Origin: Spirochaetales bacterium
GTDB lineage: Bacteria > Spirochaetota > Spirochaetia > SZUA-6 > RPPD01
DNA length: 64,000 nucleotides
Direction of reading: 5' to 3'
Assembly (NCBI GenBank): GCA_016934415.1
Contig: JAFGSW010000088.1
Span: 94,805-158,804, forward strand
The position numbers and the translations under genes were made by a program. The notes beneath the pieces are model-generated. The model searched no databases. It was not told where the DNA came from and saw nothing but the letters and a program-made list of their open reading frames with translations. Positions within the stretch are counted from its first letter, which is position 1; each line of letters starts with the position of its first letter. Of the stretch, positions 44,846 to 56,969 are shown piece by piece.

Positions 44846-46954
44846 ATGCTGAAACTCCCCATCGCGTTGACGATACGCACCAAACTACGATTTTTCCTTC
44901 TGCTGGCGGCGGCCGGATTGTTGTGCGTCATCGCGGGAATTTTTTTCGTCCGCTACCTGGTCAAACCGTTCACCGGTCTGGTCGTCACGTTTCCCGAAGT
45001 CCGGGACCGGGGCGGTGAACTGGCGTATGCGCCGCGCGTTTCGGACTCCCCCGCGCTCCAGGCCGGCCTGAAAAGCGGGGACAGAATCGCGGCGGTCGGG
45101 GGTGCGCCGATGCGGTCGATCCGCGATCTCGTCCGCTGGGAGTCGGGACACGCCTCGTTCGAACCGGTTCCGGTCACGATCGTCGACGGCACGGGAGCCG
45201 TACGCGACGTCGTCATCCGCCCCCAGATGAGCGTGGCGCAGAGCGGCTGGTTTTCCGTACTTTTTTTCATCGTCATTCTCGCGGCGAGCTCCATGTATCT
45301 TCTCATCCATTACCGGAACGAGATTACCAACATCCTCTTCGCGTTCATCGCGCTCCTCTACATGGTCTATACGAGCATCCTGCCGTTTTATTACGAGAGC
45401 CCGGTCACGATGTTCTTCGTCAACCCGGGAGAGCAGACCGTCTGGCTCGTCATCATATTCCTGGCTTTTTTTCAGAAGGACGTCGTTTCCCGGAGAGTGA
45501 AACTAGCCCTCATCTCCGCTTGTTCGGCCGTGATCCTCGTTTTTTCCGCCGTCAGGTTTTACGAGTACGGGCGCTGGTTGCTGCTCGGTTTGGACGGCAT
45601 GTACCGGGACGTGGAAGCCGTCAGGCAGCTCCAGAACATCTGCGACGTTCCGGGGTACATCGTCTTCATCTTTTTTCTCGTCTTTATATACATTCGTTCC
45701 AGGCATCGCGATCTCAAGCATCACATCGAATGGATCGCCGCGGGCGCGCTTTTGGCGCTGCCCGCTCATTTTTTCTTCGATCAGCTGCCTCAGATCCTGC
45801 ACGACGTCCAGGGCAATCCGTACTACATGGGGAATCCGTCCAATTTTTTCCTCGCGTTTCTCCCGCTTTCGTACCTGATCGGCCTGGTGCGTTCCCGCGG
45901 GTACCGGTTGAAGATCCTGCGCAGCCGGGCGGTCATCTACATCGCCGTGGCCTTCGCGCTCCTCGCCTTTTTTGCGGTATTATTTCATCCCACGCAACGC
46001 CTGTTCACGGACGTCTTCAAGCTCGACCCCGGCATATCGGGCTTCATCGTGGCCGTCTCGCTGTTCATCGCGGCTTTGTACCTGCAGCTGATCGCGTTTC
46101 TCATCATCGACCGGAGACTCCTGCGCGAGCAGGGGCTGGATAAGCCGGAAAACGGGCGGAACTTCGACGAAGGCGATCCTCAGACGGTACGCCTTTCGCG
46201 TCAATCGAGAATGGAAGGTGAGCTTCTTCTCTCGGGGCTGATGGAGCGGATCGAAACGTTCCTCGATCAGACGAGGAAATCCTGCCTCGAGCTGCAGAAG
46301 CTCGTATCGCGCGGGCCGGCATCGCCGCAGGTTCTAGGACGGGGAGATGCGATCGACGAGTCCGGCGCGGCGCATAACCCGGGTCCGGGCGACCGGATCT
46401 TCGCCTCGATCCGCAAAAGCATCCTCGGTCTGGAGCAATTCAACAAACGCTTCGCGACAGTCTGCCACCGGCAGGCGTCGATTCGGATATCGCTCGCCCT
46501 CGACGCCCTCGTCGATTCGGTCGTCACGCAAAGCCAGCGGCAGTGGAACGGGATCAATATTAATTACCAGCGCCGTCCGGGCGTCAAAGTGTTCTGCTCG
46601 CCGGAAGACATCGCCTTGTGCCTCCTCTTCGTCCTCGAAAACGCCTACGATGCGCTGCAGCGAAAAAACGAAAGCATCCTCATCAACGTGAGCGCCCAGT
46701 CCGAGCGGGTCACCGTGGAAATCGCCGACCAGGGGTGCGGGGTGCCGCTCAAAAACCTCGCCCAACTCGGCCAGCCTTTCTTCACCACCAAGCGCCATCA
46801 CGACGGCCTCGGCCTGTACTTTACGAAAGTGCTTCTTGAGCGGAACAACGGGGCGTTCTCCGTCGAGCCCGGCCTCGAGACCGGAACGCGGGTGTTCCTC
46901 CACCTGCCGTCGTCGAAGCATTCGGCCGCGCGTCCCGAGGGGGAGCGTGAATGA
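44846..46954 (+). CDS. membrane histidine-kinase-like protein with PDZ domain
   Basis: 702 residues. One membrane helix (13-36) precedes a periplasmic PDZ domain (about 45-125, PALQAGLKSGDRIAAVGGAPM), then about eight further helices (132-425). The C-terminal GHKL ATPase domain has an N-box LLFVLENAYDALQ (593-605), G1 EIADQGCGVP (625-634) and G2 HHDGLGLYFTKVLLE (651-665). No canonical DHp H-box (HExxxPL) precedes it; the only nearby histidine is H541 (VCHRQAS). So it may be a kinase with a diverged phosphoacceptor or a sensory ATPase. No response regulator is adjacent. ATG 44846 is chosen; an ATG at 44795 lacks a ribosome site. The stop overlaps the next ATG. Confidence 0.8.
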   Translation: MLKLPIALTIRTKLRFFLLLAAAGLLCVIAGIFFVRYLVKPFTGLVVTFPEVRDRGGELAYAPRVSDSPALQAGLKSGDRIAAVGGAPMRSIRDLVRWESGHASFEPVPVTIVDGTGAVRDVVIRPQMSVAQSGWFSVLFFIVILAASSMYLLIHYRNEITNILFAFIALLYMVYTSILPFYYESPVTMFFVNPGEQTVWLVIIFLAFFQKDVVSRRVKLALISACSAVILVFSAVRFYEYGRWLLLGLDGMYRDVEAVRQLQNICDVPGYIVFIFFLVFIYIRSRHRDLKHHIEWIAAGALLALPAHFFFDQLPQILHDVQGNPYYMGNPSNFFLAFLPLSYLIGLVRSRGYRLKILRSRAVIYIAVAFALLAFFAVLFHPTQRLFTDVFKLDPGISGFIVAVSLFIAALYLQLIAFLIIDRRLLREQGLDKPENGRNFDEGDPQTVRLSRQSRMEGELLLSGLMERIETFLDQTRKSCLELQKLVSRGPASPQVLGRGDAIDESGAAHNPGPGDRIFASIRKSILGLEQFNKRFATVCHRQASIRISLALDALVDSVVTQSQRQWNGININYQRRPGVKVFCSPEDIALCLLFVLENAYDALQRKNESILINVSAQSERVTVEIADQGCGVPLKNLAQLGQPFFTTKRHHDGLGLYFTKVLLERNNGAFSVEPGLETGTRVFLHLPSSKHSAARPEGERE

Positions 46955-48105
46955 ACGGCCCATCACGCGTGGCCGTCGTCCGCTGTCCCTCCTACGCGCG
47001 GGAGGATGTCGAGCGCGCGATCGATGAGGGACTGCGTTTTCTGGGCGGTCTCCCGGCTTTGCTCGGGGAACGCCGCCGGGTGCTTCTCAAGCCCAACCTC
47101 CTTCACGGCGACGATCCGGCGCGCGGTTCCATCACTCACCCCGCCGTGCTGCGCGCGGCGGCGATCGCCTGCCTCAAGGCCGGCTGCGAGGTGAATTACG
47201 GCGATTCTCCGGCCTTTCACAACCCGCGTACCGCCGTTCGCCTGTGCGGGTACGAGGCCGTGGCCGGGGAGACGGGGATAACGCTCGCGGATTTTGAGAA
47301 TGGTGAGGAGCGGACTTATCCGGACGGGAAGCAGAACAGGGTATTCAAGATCGCGCGCGGGGCGCTCGACGCCGAAGCGATCGTCAACCTGCCGAAAATG
47401 AAAACGCACGGACTCACCCGCATGACCGGCGCGGTGAAGAACATGTTCGGGCTCGTTCCCGGCCTCACCAAATCCTGGTTACACGCCCGGCTCCCGGAAG
47501 AGAGATCGTTTTCACGGATGCTGGTCGATTTGAACCGCTTCTTCACGCCCGCGCTGTCGATCATGGACGCCGTGGACGGGATGGAGGGCAACGGGCCGCG
47601 CAACGGCCGCCTGGTGCGCACGGGGCTCCTGATCCTTTCAGCCGATCCCGTGGCGCTCGACGCCGTCGCGTGCCGGATTATGGGCATCGATCCCGGAGAA
47701 ATCTATTTCCTTTCGTACGCGGAGAGCATCGGCTTCGGCCGCATTAAGGAGCGAGACATCGAGATGGCGGGTGTGCCGTTGTCAGCGGCCGCGACCAGAA
47801 AGTACGAAACGCATCCGCCCTCCGCGGTCGTTTTTTCGAAATCCCCTTTTCTGAAATACCTCAAACGCTTACTCGTCCCCCGTCCCGTGATCGGCGCCGA
47901 ACGCTGCACGCGCTGCGGTCAATGCGTTCGCATATGTCCCGTGGAACCCAAGGCGATCACGGCCGTCGATGGCAGGCAGCCTCGTTACGACTACGACCGC
48001 TGCATTCGCTGCTACTGCTGTCAGGAGACGTGCCCGGAGGGGGCAATCCGGATCCGAGTGCCGGCGCTCGGGGTTTTGTTTCACGGCCTGAAAAAAAGGT
48101 TGTAG
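46951..48105 (+). CDS. DUF362 protein with two 4Fe-4S ferredoxin clusters
   Basis: 384 residues. DUF362 domain (about 5-290) with RRVLLKPNLLHGD, INLPKMKTHGLTRMTGAVKNM and an SADPVALDAVACRIMG motif. The C-terminal ferredoxin domain has CTRCGQCVRICP (about 318-329) and CIRCYCCQETCP (about 350-361), each a CxxCxxCxxxCP set. Function unknown; similar proteins are thought to handle redox. It overlaps the kinase-like gene as ATGA, so the two proteins are made together. Confidence 0.9.
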   Translation: MNGPSRVAVVRCPSYAREDVERAIDEGLRFLGGLPALLGERRRVLLKPNLLHGDDPARGSITHPAVLRAAAIACLKAGCEVNYGDSPAFHNPRTAVRLCGYEAVAGETGITLADFENGEERTYPDGKQNRVFKIARGALDAEAIVNLPKMKTHGLTRMTGAVKNMFGLVPGLTKSWLHARLPEERSFSRMLVDLNRFFTPALSIMDAVDGMEGNGPRNGRLVRTGLLILSADPVALDAVACRIMGIDPGEIYFLSYAESIGFGRIKERDIEMAGVPLSAAATRKYETHPPSAVVFSKSPFLKYLKRLLVPRPVIGAERCTRCGQCVRICPVEPKAITAVDGRQPRYDYDRCIRCYCCQETCPEGAIRIRVPALGVLFHGLKKRL

Positions 48106-48205
48106 GATGAACGGCTTCGCGCGAGGCATGGAGAAAAAAAGGGATGGAGCGAATTTTACGGATGAACCCGCGGCCTCAACCGGTGTTCGATTATTTTAAA
48201 AGAAA

Positions 48206-48226
48206 ACCGCCGGCGCTGCCGGTGGT
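48206..48226 (+). terminator. hairpin after the DUF362 gene
   Basis: ACCGCCGGC and GCCGGTGGT pair (nine base pairs, one G:T) around GCT. An AT-rich run (CATTTATTTTC) follows instead of a pure T run. Confidence 0.6.
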
Positions 48227-48257
48227 CATTTATTTTCTATCCTAACGCCAAAATGTA

Positions 48258-48286
48258 TTGACGCAGCTTTGAGGCTTTATTATCTT
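48258..48286 (+). promoter_or_regulatory. promoter of grpE-dnaK-dnaJ
   Basis: TTGACG and TATCTT are 17 bases apart, ending 31 bases before grpE. No CIRCE element (TTAGCACTC inverted repeat) or heat-shock sigma-32 box is visible here, so how heat induction works is unclear. Confidence 0.65.
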
Positions 48287-48317
48287 ATGTGAAAATCAAT
48301 CGCACAAAGGGGTCGCA

Positions 48318-49010
48318 ATGCAGGATGGCGAAAAGAATGCCAAACACACAGACAAGAAGCATCCTCCGATCGATGAAACCGCGAAGACGGTGACCGGAGA
48401 CTCAGCCGAACCCCCGCGCAGCGAAGCGCCGCCGAAAGCCGCGTCCGATGCCAATGCCGGAACGCCCGGAGGATCCGCCGCCGGCGACGTGAAGACCGGG
48501 CCGGAAAGAATGGCGCAGCTTGAGGCTGAAAACACCGAGCTCAAAGACAAGTACCTGAGGAAATACGCCGAATTCGAAAATTACAAGAAGCGCATCAACA
48601 AGGAACGGGAAGAATCCGCGAAATTTTCCAATGCCATGCTTCTCCTGGACATCGTCGGCACCATCGACAATTTCGAGCTCGCCATCAAATCCGCCGAGGA
48701 CGGGAAGGATTTCAAGACTTTCCATTCAGGCATCACGCTCATCGAAAAGCAGCTTGTATCGACCCTGGAGAAGAAATGGGGATTGGAGCGATTTTCCGCG
48801 AAAGGCGCGGCCTTCGATCCGGAACGGCACGAGGCCCTGATGGCGGAGGAAAGCCCGAACGTGAAGGCGGCGACGGTGGTCGAGGACTTCCAAAGCGGTT
48901 ATCTTCTACACGGGCGGGTGTTGCGACCGGCGAAAGTCAAGGTACTGCAGCCGGCGAGCGAGAACAAGAGCCAGCCGGCCTCCGGCGAGAACGATAGCAA
49001 AGGAAATTAA
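48318..49010 (+). CDS. grpE: nucleotide exchange factor GrpE
   Basis: 230 residues. The first 75 are low-complexity and charged (longer than in E. coli); the coiled-coil dimerisation helix runs about 75-120 (RKYAEFENYKKRINKEREES), followed by LLLDIVGTIDNFELAI and the beta domain ending VEDFQSGYLLHGRVLRPAKV. It releases ADP from DnaK. AAAGGGG precedes the ATG. First gene of the chaperone operon, 11 bases before dnaK. Confidence 0.95.
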   Translation: MQDGEKNAKHTDKKHPPIDETAKTVTGDSAEPPRSEAPPKAASDANAGTPGGSAAGDVKTGPERMAQLEAENTELKDKYLRKYAEFENYKKRINKEREESAKFSNAMLLLDIVGTIDNFELAIKSAEDGKDFKTFHSGITLIEKQLVSTLEKKWGLERFSAKGAAFDPERHEALMAEESPNVKAATVVEDFQSGYLLHGRVLRPAKVKVLQPASENKSQPASGENDSKGN

Positions 49011-49021
49011 AGGAGTAGCAT

Positions 49022-50992
<1,971 letters not shown>

Positions 50993-51034
50993 CGGCCGGC
51001 ATGAACCGACTCAATGGATCGGCAGAGTGAGAAC

Positions 51035-52150
51035 GTGGCCAAACGCGATTACTACGAAGTGCTGGGGGTGCAGCGCAACGCCTCCAAGGACGACATAAAA
51101 AAGGCCTACCGGCAGCTCGCCATCAAATATCACCCGGATAAAAACCCGGGCAACAAGGCCGCCGAGGAAAAGTTCAAGGAGGCGACCGAGGCCTACGAGG
51201 TTCTCGGAGACGACAAGAAGCGCGCCACCTACGACCAGTTCGGTTTCGCCGGCGTGGAAGGCATGGGGCAGGGAGCGCACGACTTCTCCGGCGTCTTCCG
51301 GGATTTCGAGGATATCTTCGGGGATTTCTCCGGCATCTTCGACTCGTTTTTCGGCGGTTCGCGGAGACGGAGTCAGAGTTCGCGCTCGTCGGCGCACAGG
51401 GGCTCGGATCTCCGCTACGACCTTGAAATCGAATTCAACGAAGCCGTCTTCGGAACAACCAAGGAAATCTCATACCGGCGCAACGACACCTGCGGCGCCT
51501 GCCGGGGCACGGGCGCGGCCGGCGGCGGCGGCAAGACGATGTGCCCCACCTGTTCCGGCTCGGGCCAGGTGAGGCGCAGCTCGGGCTTTTTTTCCATCGC
51601 CACCACCTGCCCGCAATGCAACGGCGAAGGCTATGTCATCAATGACCCCTGCCGCGAGTGCCGCGGCACGGGCGTGGTGGAAAAAAAGCGCGTCATCAAG
51701 GTCACCATCCCGCCGGGGATGGAGGACGGGCGGCGCATTCATATTCCCAACCAGGGCGACGGCGGCATGAACGGCGGGCCGGCCGGCGATCTGTACGTCT
51801 ACATCCACACCCGGGCGCACGAGTATTTCAAGCGCAACGGCAATGACATCTATTGCGTCATCCCCATCTCCATCGCCCAGGCCTCGCTCGGCGGAGAGGT
51901 GCTCGTCCCGACCATCGACGGCAAGCGGGTGCGGGTCAAGGTGCCCTCGGGCACGCAGACCGGGAAGGTGCTGCGGCTGAAGAGCGAGGGCGTGCCCTTC
52001 GTCAACAACAATTCCCGCCGCGGCGACATGTACATCGAGCTTCTCGTCGAGGTACCCGAACGGTTGACGCCGAAGGCGAAGACGCTGCTCAAGGAATTGG
52101 CGGAACAGATAGGCGAAACCGAATCGCCTCAGCCGAAACGGCTGAATTAG
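51035..52150 (+). CDS. dnaJ: chaperone DnaJ (Hsp40)
   Basis: 371 residues from the GTG at 51035, chosen because it yields the canonical start [11 protein letters not shown]; an ATG at 51014 adds seven residues. J-domain with the HPD tripeptide ([10 protein letters not shown], about 34), a Gly/Phe-rich linker (about 72-110, [17 protein letters not shown]) and four zinc-finger CxxCxGxG motifs: [24 protein letters not shown] and CRECRGTG. Two beta-sandwich substrate domains close the protein. Third gene of the chaperone operon. Confidence 0.96.
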   Translation: MAKRDYYEVLGVQRNASKDDIKKAYRQLAIKYHPDKNPGNKAAEEKFKEATEAYEVLGDDKKRATYDQFGFAGVEGMGQGAHDFSGVFRDFEDIFGDFSGIFDSFFGGSRRRSQSSRSSAHRGSDLRYDLEIEFNEAVFGTTKEISYRRNDTCGACRGTGAAGGGGKTMCPTCSGSGQVRRSSGFFSIATTCPQCNGEGYVINDPCRECRGTGVVEKKRVIKVTIPPGMEDGRRIHIPNQGDGGMNGGPAGDLYVYIHTRAHEYFKRNGNDIYCVIPISIAQASLGGEVLVPTIDGKRVRVKVPSGTQTGKVLRLKSEGVPFVNNNSRRGDMYIELLVEVPERLTPKAKTLLKELAEQIGETESPQPKRLN

Positions 52151-52189
52151 CACAAAATTAAAAAAAACAGGCTTTTTCAATTTTGTGCT
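52149..52189. terminator. hairpin at the dnaJ stop
   Basis: AGCACAAAATT starting within the TAG stop codon pairs with AATTTTGTGCT; inner A and T runs (AAAAAAAA, CTTTTTC) extend the stem. Same build as the hairpin at 6145. Confidence 0.7.
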
Positions 52190-52344
52190 GCCGTCGGGAA
52201 AAAGAAGAATCCAAAAATTAATTGAATCCTTGATCGATGCTTAACGAAATGCCGATGTGGAATGCTGAAGATGGGAAGAGAAGCGGTGGATACTTTCAGA
52301 ATGATTTTCCATAATCACCATTTTTTTAAATATTTCCGGGTTTG

Positions 52345-52398
52345 CCGTTGAAGAAATCTATTTTCCGCGAAGCGGAAAATAGGCGGTTTTTTCAACGG
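52345..52398. terminator. double-stem hairpin at the convergent end of the glycan operon
   Basis: Outer arms CCGTTGAA and TTCAACGG enclose an inner stem CTATTTTCCGC/GCGGAAAATAG with a GAA loop; T-rich flanks lie inside on both strands. It lies 12 bases from the stop of the dehydrogenase gene and can stop both directions. Confidence 0.7.
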
Positions 52399-52409
52399 CC
52401 ACGAAGCAT

Positions 52410-53666
52410 CTATAGCCGATCGGAAACGATCGGATCCTTGATAAATCCCTTGACATCGAACATCACCGCGTTCTCCTTGAGCACGGAGGCGAATGGAAAA
52501 TCGGCGAAGTCCCGGTGGGCGACAGCCAGGACCACGGCGTCGTATTTTCGCACCGGCGTGTTGAGAAGCTTGATTCCGTACTCGCGCTTGACCTGCTCGG
52601 GGTCGGCCCACGGATCGTGGATGTCCACCCGGCAGCCGTAATCGGCGAGCTCCCTGACGATGTCGATCACCCGGCTGTTGCGGGTGTCCGGGCAATTCTC
52701 CTTGAAGGCGATTCCGAGGACGAGCACCGACGCCCCCTCCACCTTGTGTCCCTTCCTGATCATGGCCTTGATGGTCCGCTGCGCCACGCGGACGCCCATT
52801 CCGTCATTGATGCGCCGGCCGGCCAGGATCACCTCCGGGTGATAGCCGAGCGCCTGGGCCTTGAAGGTGAGGTAGTAGGGGTCTACGCCGATGCAGTGGC
52901 CGCCCACCAGCCCGGGGCGAAACGGCAGGAAGTTCCACTTGGTGCCGGCGGCGGAAAGCACCTCCTGGGTGTCGATGCCCATGCGGTTGAAGATGAGCGA
53001 GAGCTCATTGACGAAGGCGATGTTGATGTCGCGTTGGGAGTTTTCTATGACCTTGGCGGCCTCCGCCACCTTGATCGACGAGGCGCGGTACACGCCGGCT
53101 TCGATGATTGAGCCGTAGAGGGCCTCGAGCCGCTCGGCCGTCTCCGCGGTCGAGCCGGACACCACCTTGCGGATCCGGACGACGGTGTGCTCCTTGTCCC
53201 CGGGATTGATGCGCTCCGGGCTGTAACCGCAGAAAAAATCGCGGTTGAAAACGAGCCCGGATTGTTTTTCCAGCACGGGAACGCAGTCCTCCTCGGTGCA
53301 GCCCGGGTAGACCGTGCTCTCGTAGACGACGATGTCTCCGCGGGAAAGCGTCCTGCCGACCGTTTCGCTCGCCGCGAGGAGGGGCCGCAGGTCGGGATTG
53401 TTGTGCTTGTCGATGGGAGTGGGCACCGTGACGATGTACACATTGCAGGCCTCAAGATCGGCCGGATCGACCGTGAAGGCCAGGAGGGAGGCGGCCGCGA
53501 GCTGATCGCGCGTCGTTTCCAGGGTGCGGTCGTTTCCCTCCTTGAGCTCGCGCACGCGGCGGCCGCTTATGTCGAATCCCGTCACGGGATAGAGCTTCCC
53601 GAATTCCACGGCCAGGGGCAAACCGACGTAACCGAGGCCGATAATCCCGATGCGGATGTCGTTCAT
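52410..53666 (-). CDS. tviB: nucleotide-sugar 6-dehydrogenase, UDP-GlcNAc/ManNAc type (WbpA/TviB-like)
   Basis: 418 residues. Oxidises C6 of a UDP-sugar to the uronic acid using NAD. Rossmann motif [19 protein letters not shown] (4-22), [13 protein letters not shown] (about 85-97), [24 protein letters not shown], and the catalytic cysteine Cys258 in [12 protein letters not shown]. These features fit the UDP-N-acetyl-hexosamine dehydrogenase branch rather than UDP-glucose dehydrogenase, so the symbol is tentative. The ATG at 53666 overlaps the preceding epimerase stop as ATGA; a longer frame to 53696 is rejected. It is the last gene of the operon. Confidence 0.88.
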   Translation of the reverse strand: MNDIRIGIIGLGYVGLPLAVEFGKLYPVTGFDISGRRVRELKEGNDRTLETTRDQLAAASLLAFTVDPADLEACNVYIVTVPTPIDKHNNPDLRPLLAASETVGRTLSRGDIVVYESTVYPGCTEEDCVPVLEKQSGLVFNRDFFCGYSPERINPGDKEHTVVRIRKVVSGSTAETAERLEALYGSIIEAGVYRASSIKVAEAAKVIENSQRDINIAFVNELSLIFNRMGIDTQEVLSAAGTKWNFLPFRPGLVGGHCIGVDPYYLTFKAQALGYHPEVILAGRRINDGMGVRVAQRTIKAMIRKGHKVEGASVLVLGIAFKENCPDTRNSRVIDIVRELADYGCRVDIHDPWADPEQVKREYGIKLLNTPVRKYDAVVLAVAHRDFADFPFASVLKENAVMFDVKGFIKDPIVSDRL

Positions 53667-54721
53667 CGTGTCACTCCGTAGTATTGCCGATACCACTCGA
53701 CGAAGAGACGGACACCCTTTCTGATATCGGTGCGGGGTTTGTAATTCAGGTCCCAGGCCAGGTCTTTGGTATCGGCCCAGGTGGCGGGCACGTCGCCGGG
53801 TTGAAGGGGAAGGAAATTTTTCACCGCTTTCTTGCCGAGCGTCTCCTCGAGGACGTCGATGAACTCAAGCAGATCGACGGGGTGGGAGTTCCCGATGTTG
53901 TACACCTTGTACGGGGCGGGCGAGGTGGCGGGATCGGGGTGTTTGCCGCTCCACTCGGGGTTTCCGGAGGGAGTCGTGTCGACGGCGCGCACGACGCCTT
54001 CGATGATGTCGTCGATGTAGGTAAAATCGCGCTTCATTTTTCCGTCATTGAAGACGTCGATCGGCTTTTCCTCGAGAATCGCCCGGGTGAACAAAAAGAG
54101 CGCCATGTCCGGACGGCCCCACGGGCCGTACACGGTGAAGAAGCGCAGGCCGGTGGTGGGAAGGCCGTAGAGATGGCTGTAGGCGTGGGCCATGAGCTCG
54201 TTCGATTTTTTGGTCGCCGCGTACAGGCTCACGGGGTGGTCGACATTGTCGTGGGTGGAAAAGGGGAGGGTCTGGTTGAGGCCGTACACCGACGAGCTCG
54301 AAGCGTAGACCAGGTGCTTGATGCGGTAATTCCGGCACGCCTCCAGGATATTGAGAAAGCCGACGATGTTGCCGTTTATGTAGGCGTACGGGTGGGAGAG
54401 ACTGTAGCGGACGCCCGCCTGGGCGGCGAGGTGGCAGACGAGGTCGAACTGCTCGATGCGGAAACATTCGTCGAGGTGGCCGGTCTGCGACGCATCCATC
54501 TTGACGAAGGAAAAGTGCGGTTCGGTCTCGCTGTTCACCAGAATACGGTCGCGAATTTTTTCCCGGGGGATGCCGAGAACGCCCAACCGCCCGTACTTGA
54601 GGCCCACGTCGTAATACGCGTTGATGCTGTCGAGTCCGACGACGAAGTGGTCGCGCTCGAGCAGCTTCCGGGCGAGGTGAAAGCCGATGAATCCGGCGGC
54701 GCCGGTGACAAGAATCTTCAT
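53663..54721 (-). CDS. NAD-dependent sugar 4-epimerase, UDP-glucuronate type
   Basis: 352 residues of the extended short-chain dehydrogenase family. NAD site [20 protein letters not shown] at the N terminus, [25 protein letters not shown], the catalytic YAATKKSNE, and [16 protein letters not shown]. This pattern is that of UDP-GlcA 4-epimerases. With the dehydrogenase next to it, it would give a galacturonic or N-acetyl-galactosaminuronic acid donor. ATGA overlaps at both ends. Confidence 0.9.
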   Translation of the reverse strand: MKILVTGAAGFIGFHLARKLLERDHFVVGLDSINAYYDVGLKYGRLGVLGIPREKIRDRILVNSETEPHFSFVKMDASQTGHLDECFRIEQFDLVCHLAAQAGVRYSLSHPYAYINGNIVGFLNILEACRNYRIKHLVYASSSSVYGLNQTLPFSTHDNVDHPVSLYAATKKSNELMAHAYSHLYGLPTTGLRFFTVYGPWGRPDMALFLFTRAILEEKPIDVFNDGKMKRDFTYIDDIIEGVVRAVDTTPSGNPEWSGKHPDPATSPAPYKVYNIGNSHPVDLLEFIDVLEETLGKKAVKNFLPLQPGDVPATWADTKDLAWDLNYKPRTDIRKGVRLFVEWYRQYYGVTR

Positions 54722-55866
54722 GACTGAATCTCCTTTCCACTTTTATCGCTGATCGCTTCCTCTATCGCCTCAATGTACGCATGAATGACGATTTTTTCAT
54801 CAAATTCCCTTTCGATTTTCCCGCGGCCGCGAAGGCCCATGGCTTCGCGCTCGGCGGGCGGGAGCGACGCCATGGCCGCCATTTTATCAGACAGATCGCG
54901 GGCGTCGCGCACGCGGCACAAGAGCCCGGTGCGCCCGTCTTCCACCACTTCCCGGCACCCCGGGACGTCCGCGGCGACGAGAGGTTTCGCCATGGCGGCC
55001 GCCTCCAGGAGCGTCCTCGACAAACCTTCCCTGTAGGACGGCAGCACGACGCAATCCGATTCGGCGATAAAGGGGCGCACGTCATCGGTGACGCCGAGGT
55101 ACTCGATGACGCCGGAACGGACCCAGCGCTCGACCGTGGTCCGCCCGACGGCGGTCGGATTGTCCGCGTCGATCTCGCCCAGGAGCCGGCAGACCGCGCC
55201 GGGCACGCGGGAGGCAAGCGACTCGGCGGCGGCCGCGTACTCAATGACGCCCTTGTCGCGGATGAGCCGCCCTATGAGAAGAAACACGACGCGTCCGCAG
55301 GGCGCGTGCGGCCGGGGCGCGTACGCCGACGTGTCGACCCCCGATCCCGGAATGCGGCGGCTTTGGCTGCGGCGCACCAGCCGGTTGCGGACGAAGACTT
55401 CCCGGTCCTCGTCGTTCTGGAAAAAAACGCACCGCGACCGCCGCAGTGCGATCTTGTACAACAGGCGCACAACGGCGGGGAGCGGCCCGCGTTGCAGGAA
55501 AGCCGAGCCCAATCCGGTGATGTTGTTGATGACGGGGACTCCCGCAAGGCGGGCGGCCGCGCTCCCGTAGATATTGGGCTTGATCGTAAAACAGAGAAGG
55601 CAGCGGGGGCGGACGCGGCGCAGGGTGCGCAAAAATCTCAAAAAGAGGCGTCCGTCGTGGATGGGATCGGTCGTCTTGCTCGTGAAGGGAAAATTGACGC
55701 AGGTGATCCCCATCGCAAAGAACTTTTTTTCATACCCGTCGAACGGGGCGAAGACAATGACCTTGTACCCGCGCGTCATGAGCTCTTTGAGCAGGGAACG
55801 CCGGAAGTTGTAGACGGCCCACATGGTGTTGTAAAACACCATAATATCGGGCGGAGTCGATCGCAT
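54718..55866 (-). CDS. glycosyltransferase family 4
   Basis: 382 residues, GT-B fold. N-terminal [21 protein letters not shown], acceptor-side [28 protein letters not shown], then the nucleotide-sugar site [15 protein letters not shown] and [36 protein letters not shown] (broken here as an ExxxxxxxxLEAAAMxKP motif). The KPNIYG motif is shared with PglA/CapM-like transferases that add sugars to undecaprenol-linked glycans. ATGA overlap with the epimerase. Confidence 0.9.
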   Translation of the reverse strand: MRSTPPDIMVFYNTMWAVYNFRRSLLKELMTRGYKVIVFAPFDGYEKKFFAMGITCVNFPFTSKTTDPIHDGRLFLRFLRTLRRVRPRCLLCFTIKPNIYGSAAARLAGVPVINNITGLGSAFLQRGPLPAVVRLLYKIALRRSRCVFFQNDEDREVFVRNRLVRRSQSRRIPGSGVDTSAYAPRPHAPCGRVVFLLIGRLIRDKGVIEYAAAAESLASRVPGAVCRLLGEIDADNPTAVGRTTVERWVRSGVIEYLGVTDDVRPFIAESDCVVLPSYREGLSRTLLEAAAMAKPLVAADVPGCREVVEDGRTGLLCRVRDARDLSDKMAAMASLPPAEREAMGLRGRGKIEREFDEKIVIHAYIEAIEEAISDKSGKEIQS

Positions 55867-55878
55867 GAACCGGCTCCC

Positions 55879-56865
55879 CTATTCCGACTCGAAAACGCCG
55901 GCGTTTGGAGAGGGGCTGATAAATTCGTGTTCGATTGTCCGCCGCAGACCTTCCCGCAGCGTGGAGGAAGGACGGAAGCCGCCGGTGAGGGCGCGTTCGG
56001 CGCAAAACAGCGTCGTCGTCGCGAATTTCCTGACGCGCACGGAGCTCACCGGCAATTCGCGACGCAGGACAAGGGCGGCGAAGTCGCACAGGTAGCCGCC
56101 GAGCAGGGCGAGGGAATAGGGAACTCTCATAAACGGCGCTCGTTTTCCCAATCGCATTCCCCGCACGAAATGGTATAAAGCGTTCATTGAAAAGTCGGGC
56201 TTGTCGGCGTAATTGTACGTCTCCACTCCGCCCGGAGCGGCCAGAAGCGACTGCAGGAACGTGCAGACGTTCTCGACGTAGGACATCGACTTCACGTTCT
56301 TTCCCCTGCCGATCATGACGTAGGGGAGAGACCATATCTGGCGAAGCATGTTATAGACATTGCCGCGATTGTTTTCTCCGAACACCACCGTCGGCCGGAC
56401 GATGACGAGCGATTTGTCGGGGGCGCCCGCCTGCCAGCGCCGGTATACATCCTCGGCCATCATCTTCGAACGGCCGTAATGGTTGACGGGACGCAGGGGG
56501 CCGGATTCGTCAATGCCGCGGCGGGCGGCTCCGTAGACGGCGACCGAGCTCGTAAAAACGATCCGGCGGACGCCGGCCTTCTCTGCGGCGGCGCAGACGT
56601 TCTCCGCTCCCCGCACGTTGACGTCGTAATAGCGGGTGACGGGAGAAATATTGTCCTTGTGTTCGGCCGCCAGGTTGACGATACAGTCGCAGCCGCGCAG
56701 GAGCTCTGCCATTGACGCCGGGTCCCTCACATCGCCGTAAGTCCAAAGCTCGGGATGGGCGGCGCTCTCGCGTATATCGATGATGACGACGCGGTTGTTC
56801 TTGAGAAGATGAGGCACAAGCCGCGACCCGATAAACCCCGAGCCGCCGATGACTGCAATGACCAT
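55879..56865 (-). CDS. NAD-dependent epimerase/dehydratase
   Basis: 328 residues. IAVIGGSGFIGSRLVPHLL (NAD site), CIVNLAAEHKDNISPV, VFTSSVAVYGAARRG and a catalytic-tyrosine motif VNHYGRSKMMAED. The long C-terminal half with YSLALLGGYLCDFAALVL may include a membrane-contacting helix. Product unknown. ATG 56865 has GAGG eight bases upstream; the longer frame to 56931 adds unrelated residues. It is 12 bases from the GT4 gene. Confidence 0.88.
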   Translation of the reverse strand: MVIAVIGGSGFIGSRLVPHLLKNNRVVIIDIRESAAHPELWTYGDVRDPASMAELLRGCDCIVNLAAEHKDNISPVTRYYDVNVRGAENVCAAAEKAGVRRIVFTSSVAVYGAARRGIDESGPLRPVNHYGRSKMMAEDVYRRWQAGAPDKSLVIVRPTVVFGENNRGNVYNMLRQIWSLPYVMIGRGKNVKSMSYVENVCTFLQSLLAAPGGVETYNYADKPDFSMNALYHFVRGMRLGKRAPFMRVPYSLALLGGYLCDFAALVLRRELPVSSVRVRKFATTTLFCAERALTGGFRPSSTLREGLRRTIEHEFISPSPNAGVFESE

Positions 56866-56969
56866 GATAGAAACCTCGATGCGTGTCCTTACAGAAGCGC
56901 CGGCTGACGAGCCGGATCTATGGACCGGCACGTCGGTCGACGGACGGGAACATCATCTCGCCTGGAAGA

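Noticed and set aside
48180-48320. CIRCE or sigma-32 heat-shock element before grpE
   Set aside because: No TTAGCACTC inverted repeat and no sigma-32 hexamers at correct spacing were seen.
56866-56931. Upstream start of the epimerase at 55879
   Set aside because: The residues before MVIAVIGGSGFIG are atypical and a GAGG site precedes the shorter ATG.
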